In this document: positions 1 to 8,209 of the stretch, in pieces | How the letters are laid out: every line of letters starts with the position of its first letter | Numbering within the stretch: the first letter of the stretch is position 1 | NCBI RefSeq assembly: GCF_004331285.1 | Contig: NZ_SJOH01000013.1 | Coordinates: 48,120-112,119, forward strand | Direction of reading: 5' to 3' | DNA length: 64,000 nt | Source of the DNA: Acinetobacter sp. ANC 3781 | GTDB lineage: Bacteria; Pseudomonadota; Gammaproteobacteria; Pseudomonadales; Moraxellaceae | The notes under the pieces: model-generated | What the model was told of the DNA's origin: nothing | Seen by the model: the letters and a program-made list of their open reading frames with translations, nothing else | Databases searched by the model: none | Made by a program: the position numbers and the translations under genes

Positions 1-416
1 GAAGATAAAATGGTGAGCCCTTCTTCATCCTTGCTATTTGGATCTACTTTTTCATCGAGTAAGCGTTTTACTGCAGGCACACAGGCAGCACTGGCCGCAT
101 CCCATAATGGACCATACAGTTCTTCAGCATCCCATAAATGTATATTGGCTTTGGCCTGAATAAGCGCTTCTAAAATTTCAATATGTATCGCCAAATTTTG
201 TTGTTTTTCTTGTTCAGATAAGGGTGAACCTGCTTCATGGGCTTCACAAATCTGCTCCCACCATTTGAACAAACCATCTGACCAGACAGAAATTACCGGA
301 CCTTTTTCAGGATCAATAAAATTAGGGTCAAGACCTTCTGCCAAAAGGCGTTGTACTTGAGCAAGATCGAGTTCTTCAATTGCTTGTACAAAGACTTGTT
401 GTTGCGCTGTTAACAT
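1..416 (-). CDS. Ankyrin-repeat protein, 3' part cut off by the window edge
   Basis: The minus-strand reading frame starts at ATG 416 and runs without a stop off the left edge, so only the N-terminal ~138 residues are present. It begins MLTAQQQVFVQAIEELDLAQ and then shows spaced ankyrin-like units: LLAEGLDPNFID near residue 35, a degenerate unit with LIQAKANIHLWD near residue 95, and RLLDEKVDPNSKDEEG near residue 125. Such repeats bind other proteins; nothing here identifies a partner or a pathway. It is unrelated in position to the second ankyrin gene at 60.8 kb. The assignment to the fold is fairly safe, the function is unknown. Confidence 0.75.
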   Translation of the reverse strand, partial: MLTAQQQVFVQAIEELDLAQVQRLLAEGLDPNFIDPEKGPVISVWSDGLFKWWEQICEAHEAGSPLSEQEKQQNLAIHIEILEALIQAKANIHLWDAEELYGPLWDAASAACVPAVKRLLDEKVDPNSKDEEGLTILS

Positions 417-533
417 GGAGAAAGTTCTCTTCAATCAGTTTTAAACCATTATGCCCAATAAACGCTGATTTGTTTTAGATAAATGTATAACAAGCATATT
501 TATTATTCATTTAGCTTTCCTAACATGGACACG

Positions 534-560
534 TAAAAAAAGCTCCGAAGAGCTTTTTTC
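534..560 (-). terminator. Rho-independent terminator after the ribosome hibernation factor gene
   Basis: A five-base-pair AGCTC/GAGCT stem is closed by a UUCG loop when read on the minus strand and is followed there by a run of seven T. It lies 25 bp downstream of the stop at 585. Confidence 0.8.
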
Positions 561-584
561 CTATCTAATGAAGCATGTTGCTAG

Positions 585-968
585 TTAATCTTTTAAATCC
601 TCTGCATCCTCAGTATCAGCATCGTTAACTTCAGCGAATGCCGGCACTGCTGCACGAGGGTTTTCTTTCTTCTCGAACAGATGCTCTAAACTGCGTTTCA
701 AACGATCAATGGCACCATGGATAGCAGTATCAATATTATGACCGCGATGGTTGACCACTACAGGTTTCAACCCTGCTGGACGCGCTTCAATCATGCAGTT
801 AATATCATCGGCACCGCCTTTGGCTGCATTTTCGTCGCTAAAATGAACTGAAAAGTGAGTAATACGTTCACTATGACGTTGGAATTCTGCATTCAGTTCT
901 GCACGAACATAAGTAATTAAACGTTCACTATTTTGAATGTTTTTATCTGTACGGATTTCAATGTTCAT
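585..968 (-). CDS. RaiA/HPF-family ribosome hibernation factor, short form
   Basis: The 127-residue protein matches the sigma-54 modulation/S30AE fold: an N-terminal beta strand starting MNIEIRTDKNIQNSERL, a conserved central stretch with IEARPAGLKPVVVNH, and a basic C-terminal helix (AIDRLKRSLEHLFEKK). The last ~25 residues are acidic and lack the dimerisation domain of long HPF, so this is a short form. Family members bind the 30S decoding region in slow growth and inactivate or dimerise ribosomes. ATG 968 follows an AGAGGATG Shine-Dalgarno stretch. It is a single-gene unit with its own terminator. Whether it acts like RaiA or like HPF cannot be told from sequence alone. Confidence 0.8.
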   Translation of the reverse strand: MNIEIRTDKNIQNSERLITYVRAELNAEFQRHSERITHFSVHFSDENAAKGGADDINCMIEARPAGLKPVVVNHRGHNIDTAIHGAIDRLKRSLEHLFEKKENPRAAVPAFAEVNDADTEDAEDLKD

Positions 969-1455
969 ATAATTTCATCCTCTTTTATTCACATCTTTTT
1001 GTGCAAAACTTCTTATCTTGGCACGTTTAAACTTGCTGTAAAAACAGCGCGAAACATCTTCAAATTAGTTTGGAACGAATTCCTCCACATTGAACGATGA
1101 ACACTTTTGAGTCTGCAGAATCGTGTCCTTATGCTTCGAATATAAGGGGCTATGCGAAGCAGATGCAAGTAGTATTTTGATATTTTTAAATAACCACATA
1201 GAAATTAGGTGATTTAAATTTATTTGCCAAGTTATTTGATAAATCTCATATTATTGGTTATCGCCGAGAACTACAGTATAAAATCGTTTGATGTTTTTTA
1301 TCCGCCTGTATTTTTAAGTATCAAAGCTGTAGTTTAATTTTGAGTCACAAGGCATTTTAGAGAATTAGATTATTTTGAATTATTGATCAATTTTGGCTTT
1401 ATTTTTGCTAGAGAATCTGTATGCTTTGTTTGCTTCTCGGGGGAGATATTTTTTA
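969..1455. other. 487-bp intergenic region between divergent genes
   Basis: The region separates the hibernation factor (minus) from the porin gene (plus) and must hold both promoters. The one clear structure is a 7-bp inverted repeat TGCTTCG/CGAAGCA at 1132-1161 with a 16-base spacer, overlapped by CCTTAT/ATAAGG. No open frame or convincing paired -35/-10 was recognised; the stretch 1190-1380 is simply AT-rich. Confidence 0.5.
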
Positions 1456-2184
1456 ATGAAACTTACACAAATTTTTGCTACATGTACCTTGGCTTCAACT
1501 GCTGCACTTACTCAAGCTGCGCCAATCTGGCAAGACTTCAGCGTGACTGGTCTTTATGGTGAAAACTATGAAGTTGTAGATGATCAGCAAACCACTATGA
1601 CTGTTGAATATGCAGCTAAAGTAAAGTATGCAGATGTATTCTTTTTTGCTGACCGCCTGCGCGGTGGTGATGATCATAAGTCAACTTATTTTGAATTATC
1701 ACCTCGTTTAAGCTTGGGTGAAGTAACGGGTCAAAAACTTGCTTTTGGTCCAGTAAAAGACGTGTTAGTTTCTACAACTTGGGAAGCAAACAACGATGAT
1801 TTCAGCAGCTTTGATAACTTCTTATACGGTGTAGGCTTCGATCTAGATATTCCATATTTCCAATATGCGAGTGTAAATTTCTATCGTGCCAATAATGAAC
1901 TTCAAAAAGATGACTATCAAATGACACTCACTTATGGTGTGCCATTTAAGTTAGGCTCTGAAGACTTCCTGGTTGACGGTTTCCTCGACTGGTCCACAGC
2001 AGAAAAAGATGACCATGCAAGTGAACTCAACTGGACCACTCAGTGGAAATGGAATGCAGGTAAACACATTTCTCCAGACACTCGCTTATACCTCGGTATC
2101 GAACATTCAGTTTGGAACAATAAATTTGGTATTAAAGACCAAAATGAAAATAACGTAAGCGCATTGGTTAAATACCACTTCTAA
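1456..2184 (+). CDS. Tsx/OmpK-like nucleoside-specific outer membrane channel
   Basis: The 242-residue product has a signal peptide (KLTQIFATCTLASTAALTQA, cut before APIWQDFSV) and alternating amphipathic strands ending in a terminal aromatic (VSALVKYHF), the hallmark of an outer membrane beta barrel. Motifs such as FFADRLRGGDD, STYFELSPRLSLG and FLDWS fit the Tsx/OmpK nucleoside-channel family, which passes nucleosides across the outer membrane. I place the start at ATG 1456, which is preceded by GGGGGAGA and leads straight into the signal peptide; an in-frame ATG at 1393 would put 21 unsuitable residues in front. The gene is monocistronic with a terminator at 2219. Confidence 0.8.
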   Translation: MKLTQIFATCTLASTAALTQAAPIWQDFSVTGLYGENYEVVDDQQTTMTVEYAAKVKYADVFFFADRLRGGDDHKSTYFELSPRLSLGEVTGQKLAFGPVKDVLVSTTWEANNDDFSSFDNFLYGVGFDLDIPYFQYASVNFYRANNELQKDDYQMTLTYGVPFKLGSEDFLVDGFLDWSTAEKDDHASELNWTTQWKWNAGKHISPDTRLYLGIEHSVWNNKFGIKDQNENNVSALVKYHF

Positions 2185-2218
2185 GCACAACGTTTTTTTA
2201 GATCTTAGATGAGCGTTT

Positions 2219-2247
2219 AAAAAGCAGGGCTTCGGTCTTGCTTTTTT
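2219..2247 (+). terminator. Terminator after the Tsx-like porin gene
   Basis: An AAGCAGG...TCTTGCTT stem containing G-U pairs has a UUCG-type loop and is followed by six T on the plus strand, 35 bp after the porin stop. Confidence 0.7.
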
Positions 2248-2308
2248 ATTGCCCTAAAATGGAATTATTTCTAAAATAAAACCTCTATTTATTCATTCGG
2301 CATATGTA

Positions 2309-2812
2309 ATGGACTTTCAAGTACGTCCCGCTCAAACACAAGATCTAGAACAGATACTGAATATTTATAATGCTGAAATTTTAAATGGAACTGCAACCTG
2401 GAATGACAAGGAAAAATCTTTAGATGATTTTCATCACTGGTTTAAAAATCTCGCCGCTCAACAGTTTCCTTTATTGGTTGCTGAAGATTTAGAGACTAAA
2501 CAGATTGCAGGCTACGCTGATTATTCTTCATTTCGTCAAATTCACGGCTTTAAACATACTGTTGAACATTCTGTGTTTATTCATCCTGACTTTATCAGAC
2601 AAGGTTTAGGTAAAGCTTTAATGCTGAAACTGATTGACCATGCAAAACAGCATCATATTCATGTCATGGTCGCGGCGATTGATCATGAAAATAAAGCTTC
2701 TGTTGTTTTACACGAGAAATTAGGATTTAAGCACACAGGCTATATGCCTGAAGTAGGACAAAAATTTGGACAATGGCGCGATTTAGTGTTGATGCAGCTG
2801 ATACTCGATTAA
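2309..2812 (+). CDS. GNAT acetyltransferase, phosphinothricin acetyltransferase-like
   Basis: A 167-residue single-domain GNAT protein. The N-terminus (VRPAQTQDLEQILNIYNAEI) and the A motif near residue 97 (HPDFIRQGLGKALMLKLI, with RQGLGK contacting acetyl-CoA pyrophosphate) are clear. The C-terminal LHEKLGFKHTGYMPEVG and the final W-R-D-L-V-L-M-Q strand are typical of the PAT/YncA-like subgroup that acetylates small amines such as phosphinothricin or methionine sulfone. The natural substrate is unknown. The Shine-Dalgarno sequence is weak, so the start rests on family alignment. No operon partner is seen. Confidence 0.8.
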   Translation: MDFQVRPAQTQDLEQILNIYNAEILNGTATWNDKEKSLDDFHHWFKNLAAQQFPLLVAEDLETKQIAGYADYSSFRQIHGFKHTVEHSVFIHPDFIRQGLGKALMLKLIDHAKQHHIHVMVAAIDHENKASVVLHEKLGFKHTGYMPEVGQKFGQWRDLVLMQLILD

Positions 2813-2870
2813 GTATTAAACTATTCAATCTTCTGAAAATAATGCTTTAAGTTTGTTTATTTACTGCTAA

Positions 2871-3521
2871 ACAAATGCAAAAGAGCGACTCATCTTAATC
2901 AGTCCTTATCTGCGTTTAAACGACCGTATTAAAGAACTTTTAGAAGACAAAAACCGTTTAAAAATTGATATCCGGATTGTTTATGGAAAAAGTGATTTAC
3001 ATCCTGATGAAATCAAATGGATGCAAAAACTTGATTATGTACGCCTCAGCTTTTGTAAAAACCTGCATGCAAAATGTTATATGAATGAATCGGAATGCAT
3101 TATTTCAAGTTTAAATCTCTACGAATTTAGTCAAGTGAATAATAATGAAATGGGTATTTTAATTCGTAAATATGAAGATGATGAAGTATTTAAAGATGCT
3201 TATGAAGAATCTCAGCGCATTATTCGCATCAGTGATGAACTTCGAATCTCATTAGATGAAGTAAAAACAGGACAAGCTCAGGTTGAAGAGAAAAACGATG
3301 AGGACACTGATCATTTAACTAAATTAACTTCATCAAAATTAGCGGCAAAACATAAATTAAAAACTGCTGATTTATTAGATAAGTTTATTGAAAAAGGATT
3401 TTTAACCCTCAATGAAAATGGCAAACATTTACTCACAGAACAAGGCAAAGCCATGGGCGGAGAATTTAGGACAAGCCAATACGGTGGTTATTTTCTGTGG
3501 TTAGAAAGTGTGGAAATCTAA
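2871..3521 (+). pseudogene. Phospholipase D-family gene missing its 5' end
   Basis: From 2871 the frame reads TNAKERLILISPYLRLNDRI and continues to a stop at 3521, giving ~216 residues with one HKD-type motif (HAKCYMN, then S-L-N eleven residues later) and a C-terminal winged-helix-like tail. Family members normally have ~20 more residues before the ILISPYL strand. Here an in-frame TAA sits directly upstream at 2868 and no ATG, GTG or TTG precedes the conserved block. The first in-frame ATG at 3012 would cut off the first strands. I read this as a 5'-truncated or frameshifted remnant; a functional short protein from an internal ATG at 3012 or 3021 is the alternative. Confidence 0.6.
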
Positions 3522-3522
3522 T

Positions 3523-3550
3523 AAAAAAGCCCTTTTTGGGGGCTTTTTTT
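3523..3550. terminator. Bidirectional terminator between the PLD remnant and parE
   Basis: AAAAAAGCCC-TTTTT-GGGGGCTTTTTTT forms a strong stem with T runs on both strands, so it can serve both convergent genes. Confidence 0.8.
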
Positions 3551-3558
3551 ATAAATGC

Positions 3559-5439
3559 TTAAACCACTAAATCTGCCAGGTTACCTTTTTGTTCGAGCCA
3601 TTCTTTACGATCACCGGCACGCTTCTTGGCAAGCAACTTATCGAGTAATCCTGCAGTAAATTGCATGTCATCTAAATCGAGCTGTACCAGACGGCGCGTA
3701 TCCGGGTCTAAAGTCGTTTCACGGAGTTGGCTGGCATTCATTTCCCCCAACCCCTTGAATCGGGTAATTTGCGGCGTTTTGGTTTTGGTTTTCTTCAGAA
3801 TTGATTCCAATTCGTCTTCATCCAGTGCGTAATGGACATCCTTGCCATCATCAATCCGGAACAAAGGCGGCATGGCAACATACAAATGCCCCTCTTCAAC
3901 CAAGGTGGGGAAATGTTTTACAAACAATGCGCATAATAGCGTCGCGATATGTAAACCATCTGAATCGGCATCAGCAAGGATACACACTTTGCCATAACGT
4001 AATTCTGAAAGGTCATCACTGCCAGGATCTACACCAATCGCAATGGCAATATTATGTACTTCCTGAGAAGCTAGAACTTCATCAGATGCCACTTCCCAGG
4101 TATTCAAAATTTTCCCGCGAATCGGCATGATTGCTTGAAAATTTTTATCCCGCGCTTGTTTGGCAGAACCCCCGGCAGAATCTCCTTCCACAATAAACAG
4201 TTCAGATTCATCCAGCGTATGACCGACACAATCGGACAGTTTCCCCGGCAAAGTTGGCCCTGCCACAATTTTTTTACGTTCAACTTTTTTAGCCGCTTTT
4301 AAACGACGACCAGCTTTGGCGATCATCATTTCAGCAAGCTGCATTGCCGTATCAGAGTTTTGATTCAACCACAGTGCAAAAGCATCTTTGGCGATATTCA
4401 GTACAATGCTTGATGCTTCACGGCTTGAAAGACGTTCCTTGGTTTGACCGGAAAATTGTGGTTCCTGAAACTTTAAAGACAGAATGTAATTCACACCATC
4501 CCAAACGTCTTCCGCAGACAGCTTTAAATTACGCGGCAATAAATTACGCAGTTCACAGAACTCGCGCATGGCATCCGTGACACCTGAACGAAGACCGTTC
4601 ACATGGGTACCCCCTTGTGCAGTGGGAATCAGGTTAACGTAACTTTCCTGAACCTGTTCACCGCCTTCAGTATTCCAGCAAATTGCAAATTCTGCACTGG
4701 CACGTTCTGCTTCTCCAGTCGCCACAAAAGCAGGACATGGAATAATCTCGCGATCTTGCAATTCATCCATCAAATAGTCGACCAGACCATTTTCAAATTG
4801 CCATTCAATTTTTTCGTTATTAATTTGGTCGACATACACAATTTGTAAGCCGGCCGCTAAAACGGCTTTGGCTTTTAAATTATGTTTTAACGCTTTTAAG
4901 GCAAATTTGGGTGAATCAAAATATTTTGTATCTGGCCAGAAATGAACCCTGGTGCCTGAAGCACGCTTGGGTGCTTTACCTTGAAACACTTCCAGCTGTG
5001 AAACCGGTTCACCATGCTCAAATGCCATTTTATAGACATTGCCTTGGCGCTGAACTTCAACTTCAATCCGATTTGACAAGGCATTTACTACCGAAATACC
5101 CACACCATGCAAACCACCTGAAAACTGGTAATTGTCGGTGCTAAATTTACCGCCAGCATGCAGCTTGGTTAGGATAATTTCAATCCCGCTTTGGCCATAT
5201 TCAGGGTGAATATCGACAGGCATCCCCCGGCCGTTATCTTCGACAGACAAAGATCCATCTTTATACACCGTCACGGTAATTTTATTGGCATGCCCTGCAA
5301 GTGCCTCATCCACAGCGTTATCAATGACTTCTTGTGCCAAATGGTTTGGACGAGTGGTATCGGTATACATTCCCGGACGACGACGAACCGGATCTAAACC
5401 AGATAAAACTTCAAGTGATTGAGCCGTATATTGAGACAC
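3559..5439 (-). CDS. parE: DNA topoisomerase IV subunit B
   Basis: ParE is the ATPase subunit of topoisomerase IV, which decatenates daughter chromosomes with ParC. The GHKL ATPase elements are present (EVIDNAVDEALAG; DNGRGMPVDIHPE; GGLHGVGISVVNALS), followed by the transducer domain and a TOPRIM domain with EGDSAGGSAKQARD and the metal-binding LADADSDG. I choose the GTG at 5439, giving VSQYTAQSLEVLSGLDPVRR, because AAGGAA lies nine bases upstream and the family starts there; a frame opening at 5466 adds nine unsupported residues and would overlap the esterase gene. The product is 626 residues, full length. The yqiA-like gene lies 14 bp upstream, the same pairing as in E. coli. Confidence 0.95.
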   Translation of the reverse strand: MSQYTAQSLEVLSGLDPVRRRPGMYTDTTRPNHLAQEVIDNAVDEALAGHANKITVTVYKDGSLSVEDNGRGMPVDIHPEYGQSGIEIILTKLHAGGKFSTDNYQFSGGLHGVGISVVNALSNRIEVEVQRQGNVYKMAFEHGEPVSQLEVFQGKAPKRASGTRVHFWPDTKYFDSPKFALKALKHNLKAKAVLAAGLQIVYVDQINNEKIEWQFENGLVDYLMDELQDREIIPCPAFVATGEAERASAEFAICWNTEGGEQVQESYVNLIPTAQGGTHVNGLRSGVTDAMREFCELRNLLPRNLKLSAEDVWDGVNYILSLKFQEPQFSGQTKERLSSREASSIVLNIAKDAFALWLNQNSDTAMQLAEMMIAKAGRRLKAAKKVERKKIVAGPTLPGKLSDCVGHTLDESELFIVEGDSAGGSAKQARDKNFQAIMPIRGKILNTWEVASDEVLASQEVHNIAIAIGVDPGSDDLSELRYGKVCILADADSDGLHIATLLCALFVKHFPTLVEEGHLYVAMPPLFRIDDGKDVHYALDEDELESILKKTKTKTPQITRFKGLGEMNASQLRETTLDPDTRRLVQLDLDDMQFTAGLLDKLLAKKRAGDRKEWLEQKGNLADLVV

Positions 5440-5453
5440 GTTGTACTGTTTCC

Positions 5454-6038
5454 TTATTTTATACAATCCGATAAAAACTGTAATGCCATTGGTATTTTGT
5501 CTGCGAAATTGTCCATCGCATGCTTGCCATTCGTTTCTGTGATGATCATAGACTGATGTGAAGCGTTGCTATAATAGCGCTGTGCTTCACGATAATCCAA
5601 AACTTCATCGCCTTGTTGCAGTAACACCAAAATTTTGGCTGCATCTTGCACAAATGGAACCGCCATCTGCCGCAGTTGATCAAGTTGTGTATGATCCAAA
5701 GTCCATTGGGCATTCAACTTATAGGGAATCTGCTCGCTGCCAAACAAATCATGAAACAGTTGCCATGGTCGCATGGCAGGATTAATTAAAACAGCCGGCA
5801 CCCCATGTTTTGCGACCAGTTGTGTCGCATAAAAGCCTCCAAGACTGCTTCCAATGAGGACCACTTGATCTAAAGTTGCAATCATATCCGAAACATAAGC
5901 CAAAGCCTGTTTGGGTGGCATATTTAAATCAGGTAAATAGACCTCAAAATTGTTCTGCTGCTGGCAAAATGCTTTAATCTGTTGCCCTTTTATGGACAAG
6001 CTACTACTTTGAAATCCATGTAAATAAATAATGTTCAT
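5454..6038 (-). CDS. yqiA: YqiA/UPF0227-family alpha/beta hydrolase (esterase)
   Basis: A small 194-residue alpha/beta hydrolase beginning MNIIYLHGFQSSSLS, where HGF forms the oxyanion region. The nucleophile elbow is GSSLGGFYA near residue 64, and a C-terminal GKHAM supplies the catalytic histidine. YqiA in E. coli hydrolyses short acyl esters; its physiological role is not established. The gene immediately precedes parE on the same strand, a linkage also found in enterics, so the two are probably cotranscribed. Symbol given on family and context. Confidence 0.8.
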   Translation of the reverse strand: MNIIYLHGFQSSSLSIKGQQIKAFCQQQNNFEVYLPDLNMPPKQALAYVSDMIATLDQVVLIGSSLGGFYATQLVAKHGVPAVLINPAMRPWQLFHDLFGSEQIPYKLNAQWTLDHTQLDQLRQMAVPFVQDAAKILVLLQQGDEVLDYREAQRYYSNASHQSMIITETNGKHAMDNFADKIPMALQFLSDCIK

Positions 6039-6286
6039 CGTTTTTTATTTCATATTAATTTAAATGAATCTGATTTATTCTAAAATGAGAACGACTTTAA
6101 CAATTCGTTTTAATTTGCATTTTACAGGAATTGTCAGACAAAAAAATTACAACTAAAACACAATTCTCGTTATTGTAAAAGCTGTTCGAGATGAACCCTA
6201 GAAGATTAAAATCTAAGAATTTATACCCGGATCTCAAGAAAAAATAAAGTGCCTGTGGAACATGATTGGAAAAAGGATAGGATAAA

Positions 6287-7618
6287 ATGCCAAGTTTAAC
6301 ACCATTGCATGAAACCTATTGTAGATGGGATCGTACTCCACCCAGCCAAGCCGATGTATTAGAAGGTCTGGCTCAACTGGTCACGACCCGCTTAGGGGAT
6401 GTGGTACAAGATCTGATTCAGGTGATTCAACGCGAAATCATGATCAGTCTGTTTGGCATGAGTGAACAACGCTCGAAAAAATTACAGCGAATCCCTTACA
6501 TTGAAAAACTGTACCAGTTCTCCTACGATACTTTGCTTAATTCCGGACTTTATGTATTTGCACCAAGTTTACGCCAGATTATTGAAAAATATCCAAAATT
6601 ACATGATAAACCGCTTACACCCTCACTACACTTTTTAATCGGTGTCTTAAATGGGGTACTGGGGGATTATTTACTCAAATATCAAAACCCGCTTGCCCTG
6701 CCGATGGTGTTATACGATCACTACGGTGAACTGCAAAAAGGTGATCTATCCGGTCGGGTGGTAATTTTTGTGCATGGCTTATGCTTAAACCATTTAGATT
6801 GGTCAACGCATCAATATGGCGGTATTGGAGAGAAGTTATTGGCACAGCGTGGCAATAAAACCATGCTCTACCTGAACTACAATACCGGACGACGTATCTC
6901 TGCCAATGGACGTAGCCTTGCCAATACTTTAGAAGATTTGATTCGCCGTAACCCATTGATTACCAGTATTGATTTAATCGGTCACAGTATGGGCGGCCTG
7001 GTCTTACGTAGCGCCTTGTTTTATGGCAAACAGAACATGTATCCATGGATACACCTGACAGAAAATCTGGTCTGTTTAGGGTCACCGCATCATGGTGCGG
7101 TTTTAGAACGTTTTGGTTTTATCATGCAGGATAAACTGGGACACTTCCCCTTTGTAAAAATTATTCGACATATCGTCAATATTCGCAGTAACGGCATTTT
7201 AGATTTACGTTATGGCAGCGTACGTGATGATGACTGGGAACATAATCATGCCCGGATTGGGGGGATGGATGACAATCGTAAACCTGCTCCCTTGCCTTCC
7301 CATATCAATACTTTTTTCGTTGCTGCCTCCATTGCCTATGAGAGTAGAAAAAATCGCCCTTTAAATGTATTGGGTGATTATCTGGTCAGTATTAAAAGTG
7401 CTTTAGGCGAACATCCTAATCCACGGTTTCAATTGAAAGTGCCTGAATCGCATAAAGCTATTTTCTATGGCTTAAATCATTTTGAACTGCACTATCATGC
7501 CAGTGTGGCTGAACAAATTGCGAAATGGTTTTATCCGCCACAAGATGAACCAGTGAAAGAACAGGTGCATGAATACAGGCTGCAATTAGAAGATTTATCG
7601 GGTATTGCGCTGACTTAA
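6287..7618 (+). CDS. Lipase-like alpha/beta hydrolase
   Basis: This 443-residue protein has no clear signal peptide. Its central part is an alpha/beta hydrolase: VVIFVHGLCLNHLDW near residue 155 (oxyanion strand), IDLIGHSMGGLVLRSALF near residue 230 with the GHSMGG serine elbow, and LGSPHHGA near residue 263, the pattern of PGAP1-like and triacylglycerol lipases. A late His in YGLNHFELHYH could complete the triad. The ~130-residue N-terminal helical part is of unknown role. The ATG is preceded by AGGATAGG. It stands alone between a minus-strand gene and a terminator. Substrate unknown. Confidence 0.75.
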   Translation: MPSLTPLHETYCRWDRTPPSQADVLEGLAQLVTTRLGDVVQDLIQVIQREIMISLFGMSEQRSKKLQRIPYIEKLYQFSYDTLLNSGLYVFAPSLRQIIEKYPKLHDKPLTPSLHFLIGVLNGVLGDYLLKYQNPLALPMVLYDHYGELQKGDLSGRVVIFVHGLCLNHLDWSTHQYGGIGEKLLAQRGNKTMLYLNYNTGRRISANGRSLANTLEDLIRRNPLITSIDLIGHSMGGLVLRSALFYGKQNMYPWIHLTENLVCLGSPHHGAVLERFGFIMQDKLGHFPFVKIIRHIVNIRSNGILDLRYGSVRDDDWEHNHARIGGMDDNRKPAPLPSHINTFFVAASIAYESRKNRPLNVLGDYLVSIKSALGEHPNPRFQLKVPESHKAIFYGLNHFELHYHASVAEQIAKWFYPPQDEPVKEQVHEYRLQLEDLSGIALT

Positions 7619-7627
7619 ACGAATAAG

Positions 7628-7657
7628 AAAAAAGCCAACTTAAAGTTGGCTTTTTTA
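7628..7657. terminator. Bidirectional terminator between the hydrolase and dsbB
   Basis: AAAAAAGCCAACTT-AAAGTTGGCTTTTTT is a perfect stem with T runs in both directions. Confidence 0.85.
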
Positions 7658-7666
7658 TGAGATTTT

Positions 7667-8191
7667 TTATTTCTTCTTGATAGGTTTATGCGTTACAAAT
7701 GGATAGCTACGCAACAATTGCCACAGACTGAGTAAAACCAACATCGCAAAGAATAACAGCGACCATACCGGCAAGGATTGCCCTAGGAAAGTCCAATCTA
7801 CTTTGGCACATTCGCCTGAACCTGTCAGTACTTGTTCAAACACCGACTTTAAAGGCAAAGTTTCTACCCAGTAATCCAAGCCTGGACCACAGCTGGGAAC
7901 TTGATCGGGTGGCAAATTTTGTAGCCAGACATGACGCGCTGCCACACCTGCCGACCAGAGAATACTGATTGAACCCAATAAGGCATAAATACGTTTAACC
8001 GCATTTGAGTTCGGGTTATGTAAAAAAGCGACCAGAGAAACAACCCCCAAGCCAATCAGGCCAATGCGTTGAAACACACATAATGGACAAGGTTCAAGCC
8101 CTTGTACGTGTTCCAGATATAACGCAAACGCCATTCCAATGACGCTGGCCAAAAACAAAAAACCACTCACGAAGCGATAACTCCATTGCAT
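7667..8191 (-). CDS. dsbB: Disulfide bond formation protein B
   Basis: DsbB is the inner membrane quinone reductase that reoxidises DsbA. The 174-residue protein has four hydrophobic segments; the first periplasmic loop carries the CPLC pair (LEPCPLCVFQRI, residues ~32-43) and the second carries Cys in VPSCGPGLDYW and GSGECAKVDW. The length and the two cysteine pairs are as expected for the family. Its partner dsbA is in this window at 40.1 kb, not adjacent. The start is 18 bp after the gshA stop on the same strand, which suggests a gshA-dsbB transcript, joining two thiol-redox functions. Confidence 0.95.
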   Translation of the reverse strand: MQWSYRFVSGFLFLASVIGMAFALYLEHVQGLEPCPLCVFQRIGLIGLGVVSLVAFLHNPNSNAVKRIYALLGSISILWSAGVAARHVWLQNLPPDQVPSCGPGLDYWVETLPLKSVFEQVLTGSGECAKVDWTFLGQSLPVWSLLFFAMLVLLSLWQLLRSYPFVTHKPIKKK

Positions 8192-8209
8192 GGTGAATCC
8201 TCTTAATTT

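Noticed and set aside
1018..1039. Possible sigma-54 promoter (TTGGCACG...TTGCT) upstream of the hibernation factor gene
   Set aside because: The GG and GC elements are 13 bases apart instead of 10, so the spacing is wrong for -24/-12 recognition, and the gene lies on the other strand.
3801..5397. Several plus-strand frames of 60-109 codons opposite parE
   Set aside because: All are shadows of the parE reading frame with no start signals or recognisable protein features.
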